Source: Deltaproteobacteria bacterium (GTDB lineage: Bacteria; Desulfobacterota; Binatia; UBA9968). Taken from it: a DNA stretch of 64,000 nucleotides. Location: positions 62,001 to 126,000 of the forward strand of contig VGTH01000010.1 in assembly GCA_016874755.1 (NCBI GenBank), in the 5' to 3' direction. Of the stretch, positions 53,094 to 63,157 are shown one piece after another. The position numbers and the translations under genes are program-made. The stretch's first letter is position 1, and the number at the start of each line of letters is the position of its first letter. Below the pieces are notes generated by a model. It was not told where the DNA came from. It did not search any database and saw nothing but the letters and a program-made list of their open reading frames with translations.

Positions 53094-54407
53094 ATGATCT
53101 TGGCGCTTCGCCGGTTGCTCGCGCTAGTGACGTTTGTCCTCGGCGCGTATTCTTTTTACTATTCCTCGCCGGTGCTTGCCGGCGGTTTCATGCTGCCGCA
53201 TCAGTCGGCGCGCGCGCTGGCCTTGAGCAGCGCGATCAACGCCGGCGTCAGCGACGCCTCTGCCGTCTACTAGAATCCGGCGGCGCTGGGCGAAGTCGAC
53301 GGCAATAATATTCTCGTCAATGGCAGCTATATTAATGTCATTAGCTCGGTGGAGAACAGCGGCCGCAAAGCGGACAACGAACACGACGATAACTTTCTCG
53401 CCACCTTGTTTGCCAACTACCATATTCCCAATAGCGATTTCAGCCTTGGCATTGGCACCTACACACCGTTTGGTTTAGCGACGACTTACGAGCGCGACTT
53501 CACGCGCTTTGCCGCCCAGCGCACCGAGCTCCGAACCCTCTACGTGACGGCGGCGGCGGCGTGGCATCCGTCGCGGTTTTTTTCGATTGGCGCTGGCTTG
53601 AGTTTCGTGCATGCCTCGGGGCTATTCACCCGCGGCCTCTGCCTCGATCCCTTTGCCGCCTGCACCACACCGGGCGGGCCGTTGGAGGGGCGGCTGCGGC
53701 TGACCGACACGGCGAATGCGTTTGCTTACAATCTTGGCGTGCTGGTGAAACCCCGTGACAATTTGAAATTGGCGTTCACCTATCGCTCGCGCGTCGATCT
53801 GCGCTTCGATAGCGCCGACGTCAAACTCGGCGGGGCTTTTTCGACTGCCAATGTCAAAGCCCAGGTGCGGCCGTTGCCATTGCCAGCAGTCATCGACGTC
53901 GGCGCGTTCTGGCGCGTCAATGACAGCTGGGCGCTGGAGCTCGTCTACGAACACACCCGCTGGGGCGATTTTAAGAATTTCACTGCGAGCTTTTCGCCGG
54001 TGCCGACGTTTGTGCCATTGAGTTTGCCGGTTGCCGGCTTCGCTTTGCCGGAGCGTTGGAAAAATACCAGCGCGCTGCGTGTTGGCACGAGCTATCGGCC
54101 CAACGCGACTTGGGAATTGCGCGGCGGTATGGTGCTCGAAGAAGGGCCGATTCCGGCCAAGACGCTGAACATAGCGATCCCAGGAGCCGACCTGCTGGCA
54201 CTGAGCGGTGGGGTCGGTTACCAATGGCAAAAACTTTCCATCGACCTCGGTTACATGGCGGTGTTTTACAAGACCCGTAAGGTCAATAACGGCGAGCTCG
54301 AAGGTTTGCCTGCCACCAACCCGCTGTTTTTCGCCGGCGCGCCGGGCAAAGATAAATATCGCACGTTCAATAACCTGGCGCTGTTGTCTTTCAATTACCG
54401 TTTTTAG
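53094..54407 (+). pseudogene. FadL/TodX-type outer membrane channel with in-frame amber codon
   Basis: It starts at ATG 53094 after AAGGAAAAC, with a signal peptide ending in V-L-A-G-G and the family N-terminus G-G-F-M-L-P-H-Q-S-A-R-A. At D-A-S-A-V-Y the next codon is TAG (53271-53273), after which the same frame continues N-P-A-A-L-G and runs to 54407. The family normally has a second aromatic residue (Y/F-N-P-A) at that point, so TAT or TAC to TAG is the simplest cause. The beta-barrel part (352 residues from 53349) is otherwise intact. FadL-type channels import fatty acids and hydrocarbons. Confidence 0.87.
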
Positions 54408-54474
54408 CAATTCTCAACTTCTCGCGGATTTGTTATTCTTTCGAGTGGACCCGAGTTCGGGTCCGCAATCATTC

Positions 54475-55224
54475 ATGGCGCAAAAATTTTATGTTGTCTG
54501 GGCGGGACGGCAGACCGGTATCTTCACCGATTGGCCGACAGCGCAAAAGTCGGTCGATAAGTTTGCCGGCGCGCGCTTCAAGTCTTTCGCAACCCGAGCC
54601 GAAGCCGAGCAGGCTTTTCACGGCGGCAATGCTGCGCCGCGCCAGACCGCGGGCGGACCAGCCGCCGGCCGAGCCGTCAACGGACGCAACGGCCACGTCG
54701 CGCACCGCTTCGAGGTCAGCATCTACTGCGACGGCGCCTGCGATCCGAACCCGGGGCATGCGGGCTCGGGCATCGCAGTTTATCGAAACGGTGGGCTCAC
54801 TGAGTTGTGGTACGGGCTTTACAACCCGAGGGGAACCAATAACACGGCTGAGCTAAACGCGCTGTTTCATGCGCTGCGTATGGCCGAAGCGGAAATCCAA
54901 AGCGGCCACACCGTTGAGATCTGCAGCGACTCCGCCTATTCGATCAACTGCATCCGCACCTGGGCACCGAGCTGGGAAAAGAAAGGTTGGAAAAGAGCCG
55001 ATGGCGAGATCAAGAACTTGGAGATCATCCAGGCCTGCTACGAGATTTATCAGCGCATCAAGAAAGAGCTAACCCTCACCCACGTCGCCGGCCACGTCGG
55101 CCACGAAGGCAACGAGCTCGCCGACCGCATGGCCATGCTGGCGGCGCAGCGGCGCGAAAAGGAGCTGCGCTTGTTCGAAGAAACCAAGGACATTCCGGCA
55201 CTGCTGAAGATGCGGGCGGGGTGA
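54475..55224 (+). CDS. rnhA: Ribonuclease HI with N-terminal hybrid-binding domain
   Basis: This 249-residue protein has an N-terminal RNase H1 hybrid-binding (viroplasmin-like) domain (F-Y-V-V-W-A-G-R-Q-T-G-I-F, F-K-S-F-A-T-R-A-E-A-E, residues 3-45). A Gly/Ala-rich linker follows, then the RNase HI domain. The catalytic acids are Asp86 (Y-C-D-G-A-C), Glu126 (N-T-A-E-L), Asp152 (C-S-D-S-A-Y) and Asp217 (E-L-A-D-R-M). It degrades the RNA of RNA-DNA hybrids. The layout is that of eukaryote-type RNase H1, which many bacteria also have. Its TGA overlaps the ATG of the AbiEi remnant. Confidence 0.93.
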   Translation: MAQKFYVVWAGRQTGIFTDWPTAQKSVDKFAGARFKSFATRAEAEQAFHGGNAAPRQTAGGPAAGRAVNGRNGHVAHRFEVSIYCDGACDPNPGHAGSGIAVYRNGGLTELWYGLYNPRGTNNTAELNALFHALRMAEAEIQSGHTVEICSDSAYSINCIRTWAPSWEKKGWKRADGEIKNLEIIQACYEIYQRIKKELTLTHVAGHVGHEGNELADRMAMLAAQRREKELRLFEETKDIPALLKMRAG

Positions 55225-55568
55225 TGTGTTTCCTATGCTTTCGGATACAGATTCTCCCCAGCGCAATCCACTTCATTGTACCGCCGAATTTTCGCAAAGT
55301 GCCACCCAAAGGCGTAGCGCTTCACAAAGATGAACTTAGGTCATCCGATGTCGAAAAGCGCGATGGCCTGCCGGTTACCAAGGCGCTGCGGACAGTGTTT
55401 GATCTTGCCGGATCAAACTTGGACGAAGAGAGACTAGCTGCCGTGACAGAAGATGCAATCAAAAAAGGACTGATCAGAACATCGGAATTGCTCAGTCTAC
55501 TAGCCGCGGTCCCGGCAGATATCGATCCAGCAAACCAGGCAATTCTTCAACTGGTTGCGAGAGAATAG
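55224..55568 (+). pseudogene. AbiEi-type antitoxin, 3' remnant
   Basis: The frame reads I-H-F-I-V-P-P-N-F, V-A-L-H-K-D-E-L, D-G-L-P-V-T-K-A-L-R-T-V-F-D-L-A and A-I-K-K-G-L-I-R-T-S-E-L, the second half of AbiEi antitoxins of type IV toxin-antitoxin systems. The N-terminal winged helix is missing and the fragment starts right at the rnhA stop. It is followed after 2 bp by the start of an AbiEii-like toxin, the normal gene order. Confidence 0.7.
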
Positions 55569-55570
55569 AG

Positions 55571-55624
55571 ATGACCTACAAAACCGACACCGACTTTCGC
55601 AAAGCACTAGAAGAGCAATTGCGA
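55571..55624 (+). pseudogene. AbiEii-type toxin, 5' remnant
   Basis: ATG 55571 begins [18 protein letters not shown], the usual first helix of AbiEii nucleotidyltransferase toxins, 2 bp after the antitoxin stop. From about 55610 on, the sequence is the 3' end of glnS on the other strand, so the rest of the toxin is gone. The frame runs to a chance stop at 55735. Confidence 0.6.
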
Positions 55625-57352
55625 CTTCTTCCCCGCTTTCTCAATCTTGGCCCAGCTGTCGCGCAGGGTCACGGTGCGGTTGAAGACCAACTTCGAAGGC
55701 GACGAGTCGACCGCATCGACACAAAAATAACCTAAACGTTCGAATTGAAAGCGCTCGCCGGGTTTGGCGTTGGCGAGATAGGGTTCGACTTTGCACGTCG
55801 GCAAGACTTCCAGCGAATTGAGGTTTAGGCCGCTGAGCCAGTTGACGCCTTCGGGTACGTCGTCGGGGTCTTCTTTGTTGAAGAGTTGTTCGTAGAGGCG
55901 CACCTCGGCGACGCGGGCGTGGGTGGCGGAGACCCAGTGGATGGTCGCTTTGACTTTGCGGCTGGCTTGCGCTGAGCCGCTTTTGGTTTCGGGGTCGTAC
56001 GTGCAGCGCAACTCGGTGATCGCGCCGCTCGGGTCTTTGACGACTTCGGTGCATTTGATGATGTAGGCGTAGCGCAGCCGCACCTCTTTGCCGGGGGAGA
56101 GCCGGAAAAATCCTTTGGGTGGCTCTTCGCGGAAGTCGTCCTGTTCAATGTAGAGCGTCTTCGAGAAGGGCACTTTACGCGTGCCGGCGGCGGGATCTTC
56201 GGGATTATTGACCGCTTCCAACTCTTCGACTTTGTCGTCGGGACAATTCTCCAAAACGACTTTGATCGGCCGCAACACCGCCATGACACGCGGCGCGCGC
56301 TTGTTTAGGTCTTCGCGCACGCTGTGTTCGAGCATGGCGATATCGACGGTGCTGTTGCGTTTGGCGACGCCGATGCGCTCGCAAAAGTTGCGGATCGCTT
56401 CGGCCGGGTAACCGCGGCGGCGAATGCCGCTCAACGTCGGCATGCGCGGGTCGTCCCAGCCGTTGACGTGTTTGTCCCTGACGAGCTGCAAGAGTTTGCG
56501 CTTGCTCAAAACCGTGTAGGTCAGGTTCAAGCGGGCAAACTCGATCTGCTGCGGATGATGAATCTTTAACTCGTCGAGGAACCAATCGTAGAGCGGCCGG
56601 TGGTCTTCGAATTCCAGTGTGCAGATCGAGTGCGTGATGCCTTCGATGGAATCCGACTGGCCGTGGGCGAAGTCGTAGGTCGGATAAATGCACCATTTGT
56701 CGCCGGTGCGATGGTGCGTGGCGCGCAAAATACGATACAGCACCGGATCGCGCATGTTGATATTCGGCGACGCCATATCGATCTTGGCGCGCAATGTCCG
56801 GCTGCCGTCGAGAAATTCACCGGCGCGCATGCGCGCGAACAACTCCATGTTCTCCTCGACATTGCGCTCTCGGTAGGGGCTATTTTTGCCCGGCTCGGTG
56901 AGGGTGCCGCGGTGCTCGCGCATTTGCTCGGCCGTGAGATCGCAGATGAACGCTTTGCCGGCTTTGATCAGGTCAACGGCAAAATCGTAGAGCCGCTCAA
57001 AATAATCTGAAGCGTAGAACTCGCGCCCCTCCCAGTCGAAACCGAGCCAGCGGACGTCTTGCTTGATCGATTCGACGTATTCGACTTCTTCTTTGCTCGG
57101 GTTGGTGTCGTCAAATCGTAAGTTGCACTTGCCGCCGAATTCTTGCGCCAAGCCAAAGTTCAGACAGATCGATTTGGCATGGCCGATGTGCAGGTATCCG
57201 TTCGGTTCAGGCGGGAAGCGGGTGTGCACGCGGCCGTTGTTTTTATTTTGCTTGAGATCGTCGCTGACGATGTTGCAAATAAAATGCGAGGGTGCCGCCT
57301 CCGGCGGCGCGCTGTTGCCAGAGGATCTATCCGACAGTACTTTTGTGTCCAC
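55607..57352 (-). CDS. glnS: Glutaminyl-tRNA synthetase
   Basis: This is a full-length 581-residue class I synthetase. H-I-G-H lies at residues 55-58 within [12 protein letters not shown], the KMSKS equivalent is V-L-S-K-R-K-L near 265, and the two C-terminal anticodon-binding beta-barrels are present (from about 345). It charges tRNA-Gln directly, so the organism need not use the transamidation route. It is divergent from gltX with 97 bp between starts. Its 3' end runs to the break point of the AbiE toxin remnant. The N-terminal 20 residues are low-complexity and variable in the family. Confidence 0.97.
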   Translation of the reverse strand: MDTKVLSDRSSGNSAPPEAAPSHFICNIVSDDLKQNKNNGRVHTRFPPEPNGYLHIGHAKSICLNFGLAQEFGGKCNLRFDDTNPSKEEVEYVESIKQDVRWLGFDWEGREFYASDYFERLYDFAVDLIKAGKAFICDLTAEQMREHRGTLTEPGKNSPYRERNVEENMELFARMRAGEFLDGSRTLRAKIDMASPNINMRDPVLYRILRATHHRTGDKWCIYPTYDFAHGQSDSIEGITHSICTLEFEDHRPLYDWFLDELKIHHPQQIEFARLNLTYTVLSKRKLLQLVRDKHVNGWDDPRMPTLSGIRRRGYPAEAIRNFCERIGVAKRNSTVDIAMLEHSVREDLNKRAPRVMAVLRPIKVVLENCPDDKVEELEAVNNPEDPAAGTRKVPFSKTLYIEQDDFREEPPKGFFRLSPGKEVRLRYAYIIKCTEVVKDPSGAITELRCTYDPETKSGSAQASRKVKATIHWVSATHARVAEVRLYEQLFNKEDPDDVPEGVNWLSGLNLNSLEVLPTCKVEPYLANAKPGERFQFERLGYFCVDAVDSSPSKLVFNRTVTLRDSWAKIEKAGKKSQLLF

Positions 57353-57449
57353 AACCGCTGCTCCTTGGAATCTACCACTCTATCACATCTCGGGTGCGCG
57401 GCTAAAGTGCCGTTTGACGCTCAGAAACCGCCCTGTTACCTTGACTCGC

Positions 57450-58862
57450 ATGGCTGAGATTCGCACCCGTTTCGCGCCCAGCCCGACCGGTTACTTGCAC
57501 ATCGGCGGGGCGCGCACGGCGTTATTCAACTACTTATTTGCGCGCCATCACGGCGGCAAATTCATTCTGCGCATCGAAGACACCGATCGCGAGCGTTCGA
57601 CGCCGGAAGCGATCAAGGCGATTCTCGACGCGATGGCATGGCTTGAGCTCGACTACGATGAAGGGCCGTTTTATCAAACCGAGCGCTTTGCGATCTATCG
57701 GCAGCGCATTCAAGAGCTGCTTGCCAAGGGGCGCGCGTATCCGTGCACTTGCACAAGCGCAGAGCTCGACGCAAAGCGACAAGCCGCGCTCAAAGAGAAG
57801 CGCAAGCCGGCGTATGACGGCACCTGCCGGCCGCCCGAAGGCGTAGCGCCTTCGCTGCCCACGGATAAGCTCTACACGATTCGTTTTCGCTCGCCGAGCG
57901 CTGGCACGACCGTGGTTCACGATTTGATCAAGGGCGACGTGGTTTTCGACAATCGCGAGTTGGACGATTTGATTCTCGCCCGTTCGGACGGCACGCCGAC
58001 GTACAATTTCTGCGTGGTCTGCGACGATATCGACATGCGCGTGAGCCATGTCATTCGCGGCGACGATCACCTCGCCAATACGCCGCGGCAGATTCAGCTT
58101 TATCAAGCACTGGACCACGCGCTGCCGCAGTTTGGCCACGTGCCGCTAATCCTGGGCACTGACAAAGCGCGCTTGAGCAAGCGCCATGGCGCCACTTCAG
58201 TGACCGCCTATCGCGACATGGGCTACTTGCCGGAAGCGGTAAATAATTACCTCGTGCGCTTGGGCTGGTCGCACGGCGATCAGGAGATCTTTTCACGCGC
58301 CGAATTGATCGAAAAATTTTCGCTGGAGTCGGTGGGCAAAGCGGCGGGTGTATTCAATCCGGAGAAATTTCTCTGGCTGAACACGCACTATCTGAAAGCG
58401 CGGCCGCTTAGCCAGTTGGCGCAGGATATCGTGCCGTTTCTCCAGGCCAAGGGTTTGACGGTGCCCACGGATAAGAGCTGGCTCGAAAAAATGATCGCGA
58501 CGTTGATCGAGCGCGCCAAGACTTTGGCGGAGCTGGCTGACAAGGCGGAGTTCTATCTCGTCGGTGAGCTAACCATCGACGCAAAAGCCGCGCAGAAATT
58601 TCTAACCGCCGAGGCCAGAGAGCCAATGCGTGCCTTGACGGCGAAGCTGGATCAGCTAAGTGATTTCTCCGAGGTTGCCATCGAGCGAGTTCTCAACCAG
58701 ACGTTGCAGGAGCAAAATCTACAGATGGGGAAACTCGCCCAGCCGGTGCGGGTCGCGCTCACCGGAACCACCGTCAGTCCCGGCATTCATGAAGTCATCT
58801 CTGTCCTTGGCAAAGAGCGGACACTGAAGCGTTTGCAAAGCGCGCTGACGCAGATCGCCTGA
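57450..58862 (+). CDS. gltX: Glutamyl-tRNA synthetase
   Basis: This 470-residue class I synthetase begins M-A-E-I-R-T-R-F-A-P-S-P-T-G at ATG 57450. A 129-codon upstream opening is the reverse of glnS and is not coding. The HIGH-like motif is H-I-G-G (17-20) and the KMSKS equivalent is L-S-K-R-H near 241-245. The C-terminal anticodon-binding helical domain is complete. A C-x-C pair near 103-105 (Y-P-C-T-C-T) recalls the partial zinc site of the family. With GlnRS present, this should be the discriminating form. Confidence 0.96.
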   Translation: MAEIRTRFAPSPTGYLHIGGARTALFNYLFARHHGGKFILRIEDTDRERSTPEAIKAILDAMAWLELDYDEGPFYQTERFAIYRQRIQELLAKGRAYPCTCTSAELDAKRQAALKEKRKPAYDGTCRPPEGVAPSLPTDKLYTIRFRSPSAGTTVVHDLIKGDVVFDNRELDDLILARSDGTPTYNFCVVCDDIDMRVSHVIRGDDHLANTPRQIQLYQALDHALPQFGHVPLILGTDKARLSKRHGATSVTAYRDMGYLPEAVNNYLVRLGWSHGDQEIFSRAELIEKFSLESVGKAAGVFNPEKFLWLNTHYLKARPLSQLAQDIVPFLQAKGLTVPTDKSWLEKMIATLIERAKTLAELADKAEFYLVGELTIDAKAAQKFLTAEAREPMRALTAKLDQLSDFSEVAIERVLNQTLQEQNLQMGKLAQPVRVALTGTTVSPGIHEVISVLGKERTLKRLQSALTQIA

Positions 58863-58934
58863 TCGCGAACTCTTCTTGACAGTTCTGCAAACGCTGAGGC
58901 ATATTGCGCTGTACCCGCAGCGAGCCCCAAGCGC

Positions 58935-59318
58935 ATGAAAAAAATCCTGATCGTCGAAGATCACGCCGATATGCGCGAACTGCTGGTTTGGCAGATCGAG
59001 CTGATGGGGTTCGTTGCCATTCCTGCGAAAAACGGCAAGGAAGGTCTGGAAAGAGCGCTAGTAGAAAAGCCGGACCTGGTCTTGATGGATATCATGATGC
59101 CGCAGATGGATGGTTGGGAGGCGACGCGGGCGCTGCGCGCGCATGCCGACACGAAAGATATTCCGATTCTTGCCGCCACCGCGCTGTTCCGCGACGCCGA
59201 CCTCAAAGCCTGCATCGATGCCGGCTGCACCGGCTACATCGTCAAGCCGTTTACTTTTCAAGAGCTGCAGGGGCGCGTGCGCGAGCTGTTGCCCGACAAT
59301 GCCAAGCTGCCGACTTAG
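58935..59318 (+). CDS. Single-domain response regulator (CheY-like)
   Basis: This 127-residue receiver domain has no output domain. It has the acidic pair E-D-H (7-9), phospho-acceptor Asp52 in L-M-D-I-M-M-P, Thr in A-A-T-A-L and Lys104 in V-K-P-F. Such proteins work in phosphorelays or bind a partner protein. It lies 72 bp after gltX, with no kinase beside it; the receiver-kinase at 50513-51646 is the nearest signalling protein. No clear ribosome site is seen apart from a purine stretch. Confidence 0.92.
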   Translation: MKKILIVEDHADMRELLVWQIELMGFVAIPAKNGKEGLERALVEKPDLVLMDIMMPQMDGWEATRALRAHADTKDIPILAATALFRDADLKACIDAGCTGYIVKPFTFQELQGRVRELLPDNAKLPT

Positions 59319-59414
59319 GGAGTTTCGCGTTGCGGGTTTCGCGTTTCGCGTTCTAAGCGCAGCCTTGGTTCTTCGATTGCTCGGGTGCGAGATTCAGGTA
59401 TCTTGTCTTTCGTC

Positions 59415-60734
59415 ATGCCTGCCAAGGACAAAGCGGTTGCGATCGTGAGACGTTTGCGCGCGGCGGGCTACGAAAGTCTGCTCGCCGGCGGCTGCGTGCG
59501 CGACCTTTTGCTCGGCAAAAATCCCAAAGACTACGACGTCACCACCAGTGCCAAGCCAGCGGAGATTGCGCAGATCTTTGCCGAGACCGTGCCGGTGGGC
59601 GCCCACTTTGGTGTGATGCTGGTAATGGTCGACGGCGAGCCCTTCGAAGTCGCGACCTTTCGCCACGACGGGCCCTATCTTGACGGCCGCCATCCGACCC
59701 ATGTGCGCTTTGGCAGTCTGGAAGAGGACGTCCAGCGCCGCGACTTCACGATCAACGGCATGGTGTACGATCCGATCGACGACCGCGTGATCGATCTAGT
59801 CGGCGGCCAAGAAGACCTCAAACGGAAGTTGGTGCGCGCCATCGGCAACGCCCATGAACGGTTCGTCGAAGATCGCCTGCGCATGATACGCGCCGTGCGC
59901 TTTGCCGCGACTCTCGATTTTGCGATCGAAGATCAAACCATGACGGCGCTGCAAGAGTTGGCAGCGACCATCGGCATGGTTTCTTGGGAGCGCATCGGCG
60001 ACGAAGTCACGCGCATCCTCACCGAGGGCAGGGCGCAGCGCGGGTTTGCGCTGCTCGAGGAGAGCGGACTGTTGCCGGCGATCTTGCCGGAGATTAGCGC
60101 GATGAAGGGGGTCGAGCAGTCGCCGGACTATCACCCTGAAGGCGATGTTTTCGTTCACACCTTGCTGCTGCTGAGTCATTTGCGAAATCCGTCGGAGACG
60201 CTGGCCTACGGCTGTCTACTGCACGATGTCGCGAAGCCGCCGTGCTTTCGCAAAGAAGGTGAGAAGATCACCTACTACGGCCACACCGAGCAAGGCGCGG
60301 CGATGGCGGAGGATATCTTGAAGCGCTTGAAGCGCAGCCGCGCCACGTGGGAGCGCGTCGCCTATCTGGTGCGCAACCATTTGCGCCACATGCAGGTGGC
60401 GCAGATGCGGGCGAGCACATTCAAGCGCTTTGTCCGCGAAGATGGGTTTGACGAATTGCTCGAACTGACTCGCATTGACGCACTGTCCTCCAATGGCGAT
60501 TTACAATACTATCGCTATTGCCTGGACAAGCGCGCCGAATTAAAGGAAGAAGAGATTCATCCGGAGCCGCTTTTGCGCGGCCGCGATTTGATTGAGATGG
60601 GTTTTGCTCCGGGGCCGACATTTGGCGAGTTGCTCAAGCAAGTCGAAGAGGCGCAGCTAAACGGCGAGCTGCGCAGCCGCGCGGAAGCGCTCGGATGGGT
60701 CGAGAAAAACTTTCGTAGCCGAGGTTTACGTTGA
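59415..60734 (+). CDS. cca: CCA-adding enzyme / poly(A) polymerase family nucleotidyltransferase with HD domain
   Basis: This 439-residue class II nucleotidyltransferase has G-G-C-V-R-D (25-30), metal-binding D-Y-D (39-41), R-R-D-F-T-I-N-G and R-M-I-R-A-V-R-F-A. An HD phosphohydrolase-like domain follows with L-H-D-V-A-K-P near 270. The HD domain favours a CCA-adding or repair enzyme over PcnB. ATG 59415 (M-P-A-K-D-K) is preferred over an upstream start at 59385. Its TGA overlaps the ATG of the molybdenum hydroxylase gene by one base. Confidence 0.9.
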   Translation: MPAKDKAVAIVRRLRAAGYESLLAGGCVRDLLLGKNPKDYDVTTSAKPAEIAQIFAETVPVGAHFGVMLVMVDGEPFEVATFRHDGPYLDGRHPTHVRFGSLEEDVQRRDFTINGMVYDPIDDRVIDLVGGQEDLKRKLVRAIGNAHERFVEDRLRMIRAVRFAATLDFAIEDQTMTALQELAATIGMVSWERIGDEVTRILTEGRAQRGFALLEESGLLPAILPEISAMKGVEQSPDYHPEGDVFVHTLLLLSHLRNPSETLAYGCLLHDVAKPPCFRKEGEKITYYGHTEQGAAMAEDILKRLKRSRATWERVAYLVRNHLRHMQVAQMRASTFKRFVREDGFDELLELTRIDALSSNGDLQYYRYCLDKRAELKEEEIHPEPLLRGRDLIEMGFAPGPTFGELLKQVEEAQLNGELRSRAEALGWVEKNFRSRGLR

Positions 60735-63046
60735 TGAAGAAGGCTCAAGCTTACCAAGTGATCGGTCAACCGCAGTTACGCAACGACGGCGAAGAAAAGG
60801 CCACGGGCAAAGGACTATACACGGTGGACGTCAAGCTGCCGGGCATGGCCCATGGCAAGATTCTGCGCAGCCCCTACGCCCACGCTCGGTTAGTCAAAGT
60901 CGACGCCGCCAAGGCGGAGAAGGTGCCCGGCGTGTTGGCCGTGATCACCCGCGACGATCAACGCGGCATCGCCATGTTCGGCGCCGCCTACAAAGACCAA
61001 ACCATCGTGGCCGTCGACAAGGTGCGCTATGTCGGCGATCCGGTGGCGGCGGTGGCGGCGATCGACGAAGCGACGGCGGAGGCGGCGCTGGCGGAGATCG
61101 AAGTGGAATATGAGGGACTGCCGGCGGTGACTTCCATTGAGGGGGCCCTGGCGCCCGGCGCCGTGCTTGTGCATGAGTCGTCGTCGAGCGGCGGCGAATT
61201 GATGGGGCAGCACTACGAGACGCCGAAAGAGTTTGCTGGCAGCAATCTTTGTTACCGTTTTAGCTATAACAAGGGCGACGTCGAAGACGGCTTCAAGAAG
61301 TCGGATCATGTTTTCGAAGATACCTTCACGTTTCAGCGGGTGCAGCATTTTTCCATGGAGCCGCACGCCACGGTGGCGCAGGTCGACGGCGAGCATATTA
61401 CTTTATGGGCTAGCACGCAGGAGCCGTTTACGCTGCGCGAGCATGTCGCTGAAATTTTTCATGTGCCGCTCAACAAAGTGCGCGTGATCGTGCCCTATCT
61501 CGGCGGCGGCTACGGCGGGAAACTAGCGGTCAAGACCGAACCGCTGGCCGTGGCGTTGGCGAAGAAAGCCAAGCGGCCGGTGCGGCTGGCGCACACCATT
61601 GAAGAGAGTTTCAAGACCGTGACGCGCCATCCGGCGCGGGTGCAAATCAAAACCGGCGTCAGCAAGGACGGCAAGTTGATCGCCCGGCGGTGCCTGATTC
61701 ACATGGAAACCGGCGCCTACGCCGACGCCGGGCCGCGGGTCACACAGAAGGCCGGCTATCGCTGCTTCGGTCCTTATAAGCTCGCGCATATGAAGACCGA
61801 CGCCTATACGGTCTACACCAACACCGTGCCGGCGGGCGCCTATCGCGGCTTCGGCACGCTGCAGGTGACCTGGGCTTACGAGTCGCAGATGGACATCATC
61901 GCCGCCAAGCTCGGCCTCGATCCGCTGCAATTTCGCATCAAAAATCTTTTGAAGAAGGGCGATCTCTACACGCCCGGCGACACGCCGGTGGACTGCGATC
62001 TCAGAGCCGGCCTAATGCAAGCGGCCGAGGAGATCGGCTGGAACGTCAAGAGCAAAAAAGCCGCGCAGGGTAACAAGGCGGTGGGCAAAGGTCTCGCGGT
62101 GTGCATGAAAGACGGCGGCGGGACCTACAAAGTATCGTCCGCCGCGGTGAAGATGAACGCTGATGGCAGCGTCGTCCTGCTGACCGGCACCGTGGAAGTC
62201 GGACAGGGGGCGCGCACGGCGCTAAGCCAAGTGGTGGCGGAAGAGTTGGCCGTCCCCTTCGACGCCGTCACCGTGGCGCAGCTCGACACTGATGTGACGC
62301 CCTACGATGTCAACACCAACGCCAGCAGCTCGATGGTCGTCATGGGTTTGTCGGTGCAGCGCGCAGCGCAGGATTTAAAAAAGCAGATCCTGCGCCATGC
62401 GGCCAGGGTGCTTAAAACCAAACCGGAAAAACTTGCGCTCGGCGGCGGCAAGGTTGTCGACGGCAAAGGCGCAGGCTTGGCGTTTAACCAACTGATGCAG
62501 AAAGTTTTTCTATCCAAGGCCGGCGAGATGATCGGTCGCGGCGCCTATCAATCGGTCAAGAGTCCCAAGGCCGCGCTCGGTTCGCCGACCAATTTTTGGG
62601 AGATCAGTTGGGGCGCAGCGGAAGTGGAAGTCGATCGCGACACGGGTGAAATTCAACTGCGCAAATATGTTTCACTGGCCGACGTCGGCCAAGCGATTCA
62701 TCCGGTGCTATGCGAGGGGCAAGACGAAGGCGGAGTCATGAATGCCATCGGCCATACGCTGGTCGAAGAGATGGTTTACAAAGACGGCCAGCTGCTCAAT
62801 CCCAACCTGGTCGATTATCGGATTCCGTCGTTTGCCAATTTGCCTAAGGACTTCGAAACGATTCTCGTCGAGAGCCACAATGGCCCGGGGCCATTTGGCT
62901 CCAAGGGCACGGGCGAAGGCGGCTTGTTGCCGGTCGCCGCGGCGATCGGTAACGCGGTCTATCATGCGACGGGATTACGGATGCATAACTTGCCGCTTAC
63001 ACCGGAGAAGGTCTGGCGCGGTCTGCAAGCTCGCAAAGCTGAGTAA
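60734..63046 (+). CDS. Xanthine dehydrogenase-family molybdenum hydroxylase large subunit 2
   Basis: This 770-residue paralogue of 22143-24389 has the hammerhead domain (about 20-125) with R-S-P-Y-A-H-A-R and then the Mo-pterin domains with G-G-G-Y-G-G-K and the C-terminal G-T-G-E-G-G (Glu728, expected base). A K-A-G-Y-R-C-F-G-P-Y segment lies in the usual substrate loop. It is coupled to cca by a TGATG overlap, an unexpected partner, and has no FAD or 2Fe-2S subunit beside it. Downstream and convergent is a tricarboxylate transporter gene. The substrate is not predictable from the sequence. Confidence 0.88.
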   Translation: MKKAQAYQVIGQPQLRNDGEEKATGKGLYTVDVKLPGMAHGKILRSPYAHARLVKVDAAKAEKVPGVLAVITRDDQRGIAMFGAAYKDQTIVAVDKVRYVGDPVAAVAAIDEATAEAALAEIEVEYEGLPAVTSIEGALAPGAVLVHESSSSGGELMGQHYETPKEFAGSNLCYRFSYNKGDVEDGFKKSDHVFEDTFTFQRVQHFSMEPHATVAQVDGEHITLWASTQEPFTLREHVAEIFHVPLNKVRVIVPYLGGGYGGKLAVKTEPLAVALAKKAKRPVRLAHTIEESFKTVTRHPARVQIKTGVSKDGKLIARRCLIHMETGAYADAGPRVTQKAGYRCFGPYKLAHMKTDAYTVYTNTVPAGAYRGFGTLQVTWAYESQMDIIAAKLGLDPLQFRIKNLLKKGDLYTPGDTPVDCDLRAGLMQAAEEIGWNVKSKKAAQGNKAVGKGLAVCMKDGGGTYKVSSAAVKMNADGSVVLLTGTVEVGQGARTALSQVVAEELAVPFDAVTVAQLDTDVTPYDVNTNASSSMVVMGLSVQRAAQDLKKQILRHAARVLKTKPEKLALGGGKVVDGKGAGLAFNQLMQKVFLSKAGEMIGRGAYQSVKSPKAALGSPTNFWEISWGAAEVEVDRDTGEIQLRKYVSLADVGQAIHPVLCEGQDEGGVMNAIGHTLVEEMVYKDGQLLNPNLVDYRIPSFANLPKDFETILVESHNGPGPFGSKGTGEGGLLPVAAAIGNAVYHATGLRMHNLPLTPEKVWRGLQARKAE

Positions 63047-63063
63047 AAAACCGCCGGAACTTT

Positions 63064-63142
63064 CTCGCGCAAAGTCGCAAAGCTCGCCAAGAGCAACGAA
63101 ACTATCGTTCCGAACTTTGCGCTCTTTGCGCCTTTGCGCGAG
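63064..63142. repeat. Dispersed inverted repeat, CTCGCGCAAAG type
   Basis: CTCGCGCAAAGTCGCAAAG (63064-63082) faces CTTTGCGCTC and CTTTGCGCGAG (63115-63142), with a CGTTCCGAAC centre. It may also act as a bidirectional hairpin between the two convergent genes. It is the same family as 42598-42673. Confidence 0.75.
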
Positions 63143-63157
63143 GTGATCTAAATCCTC

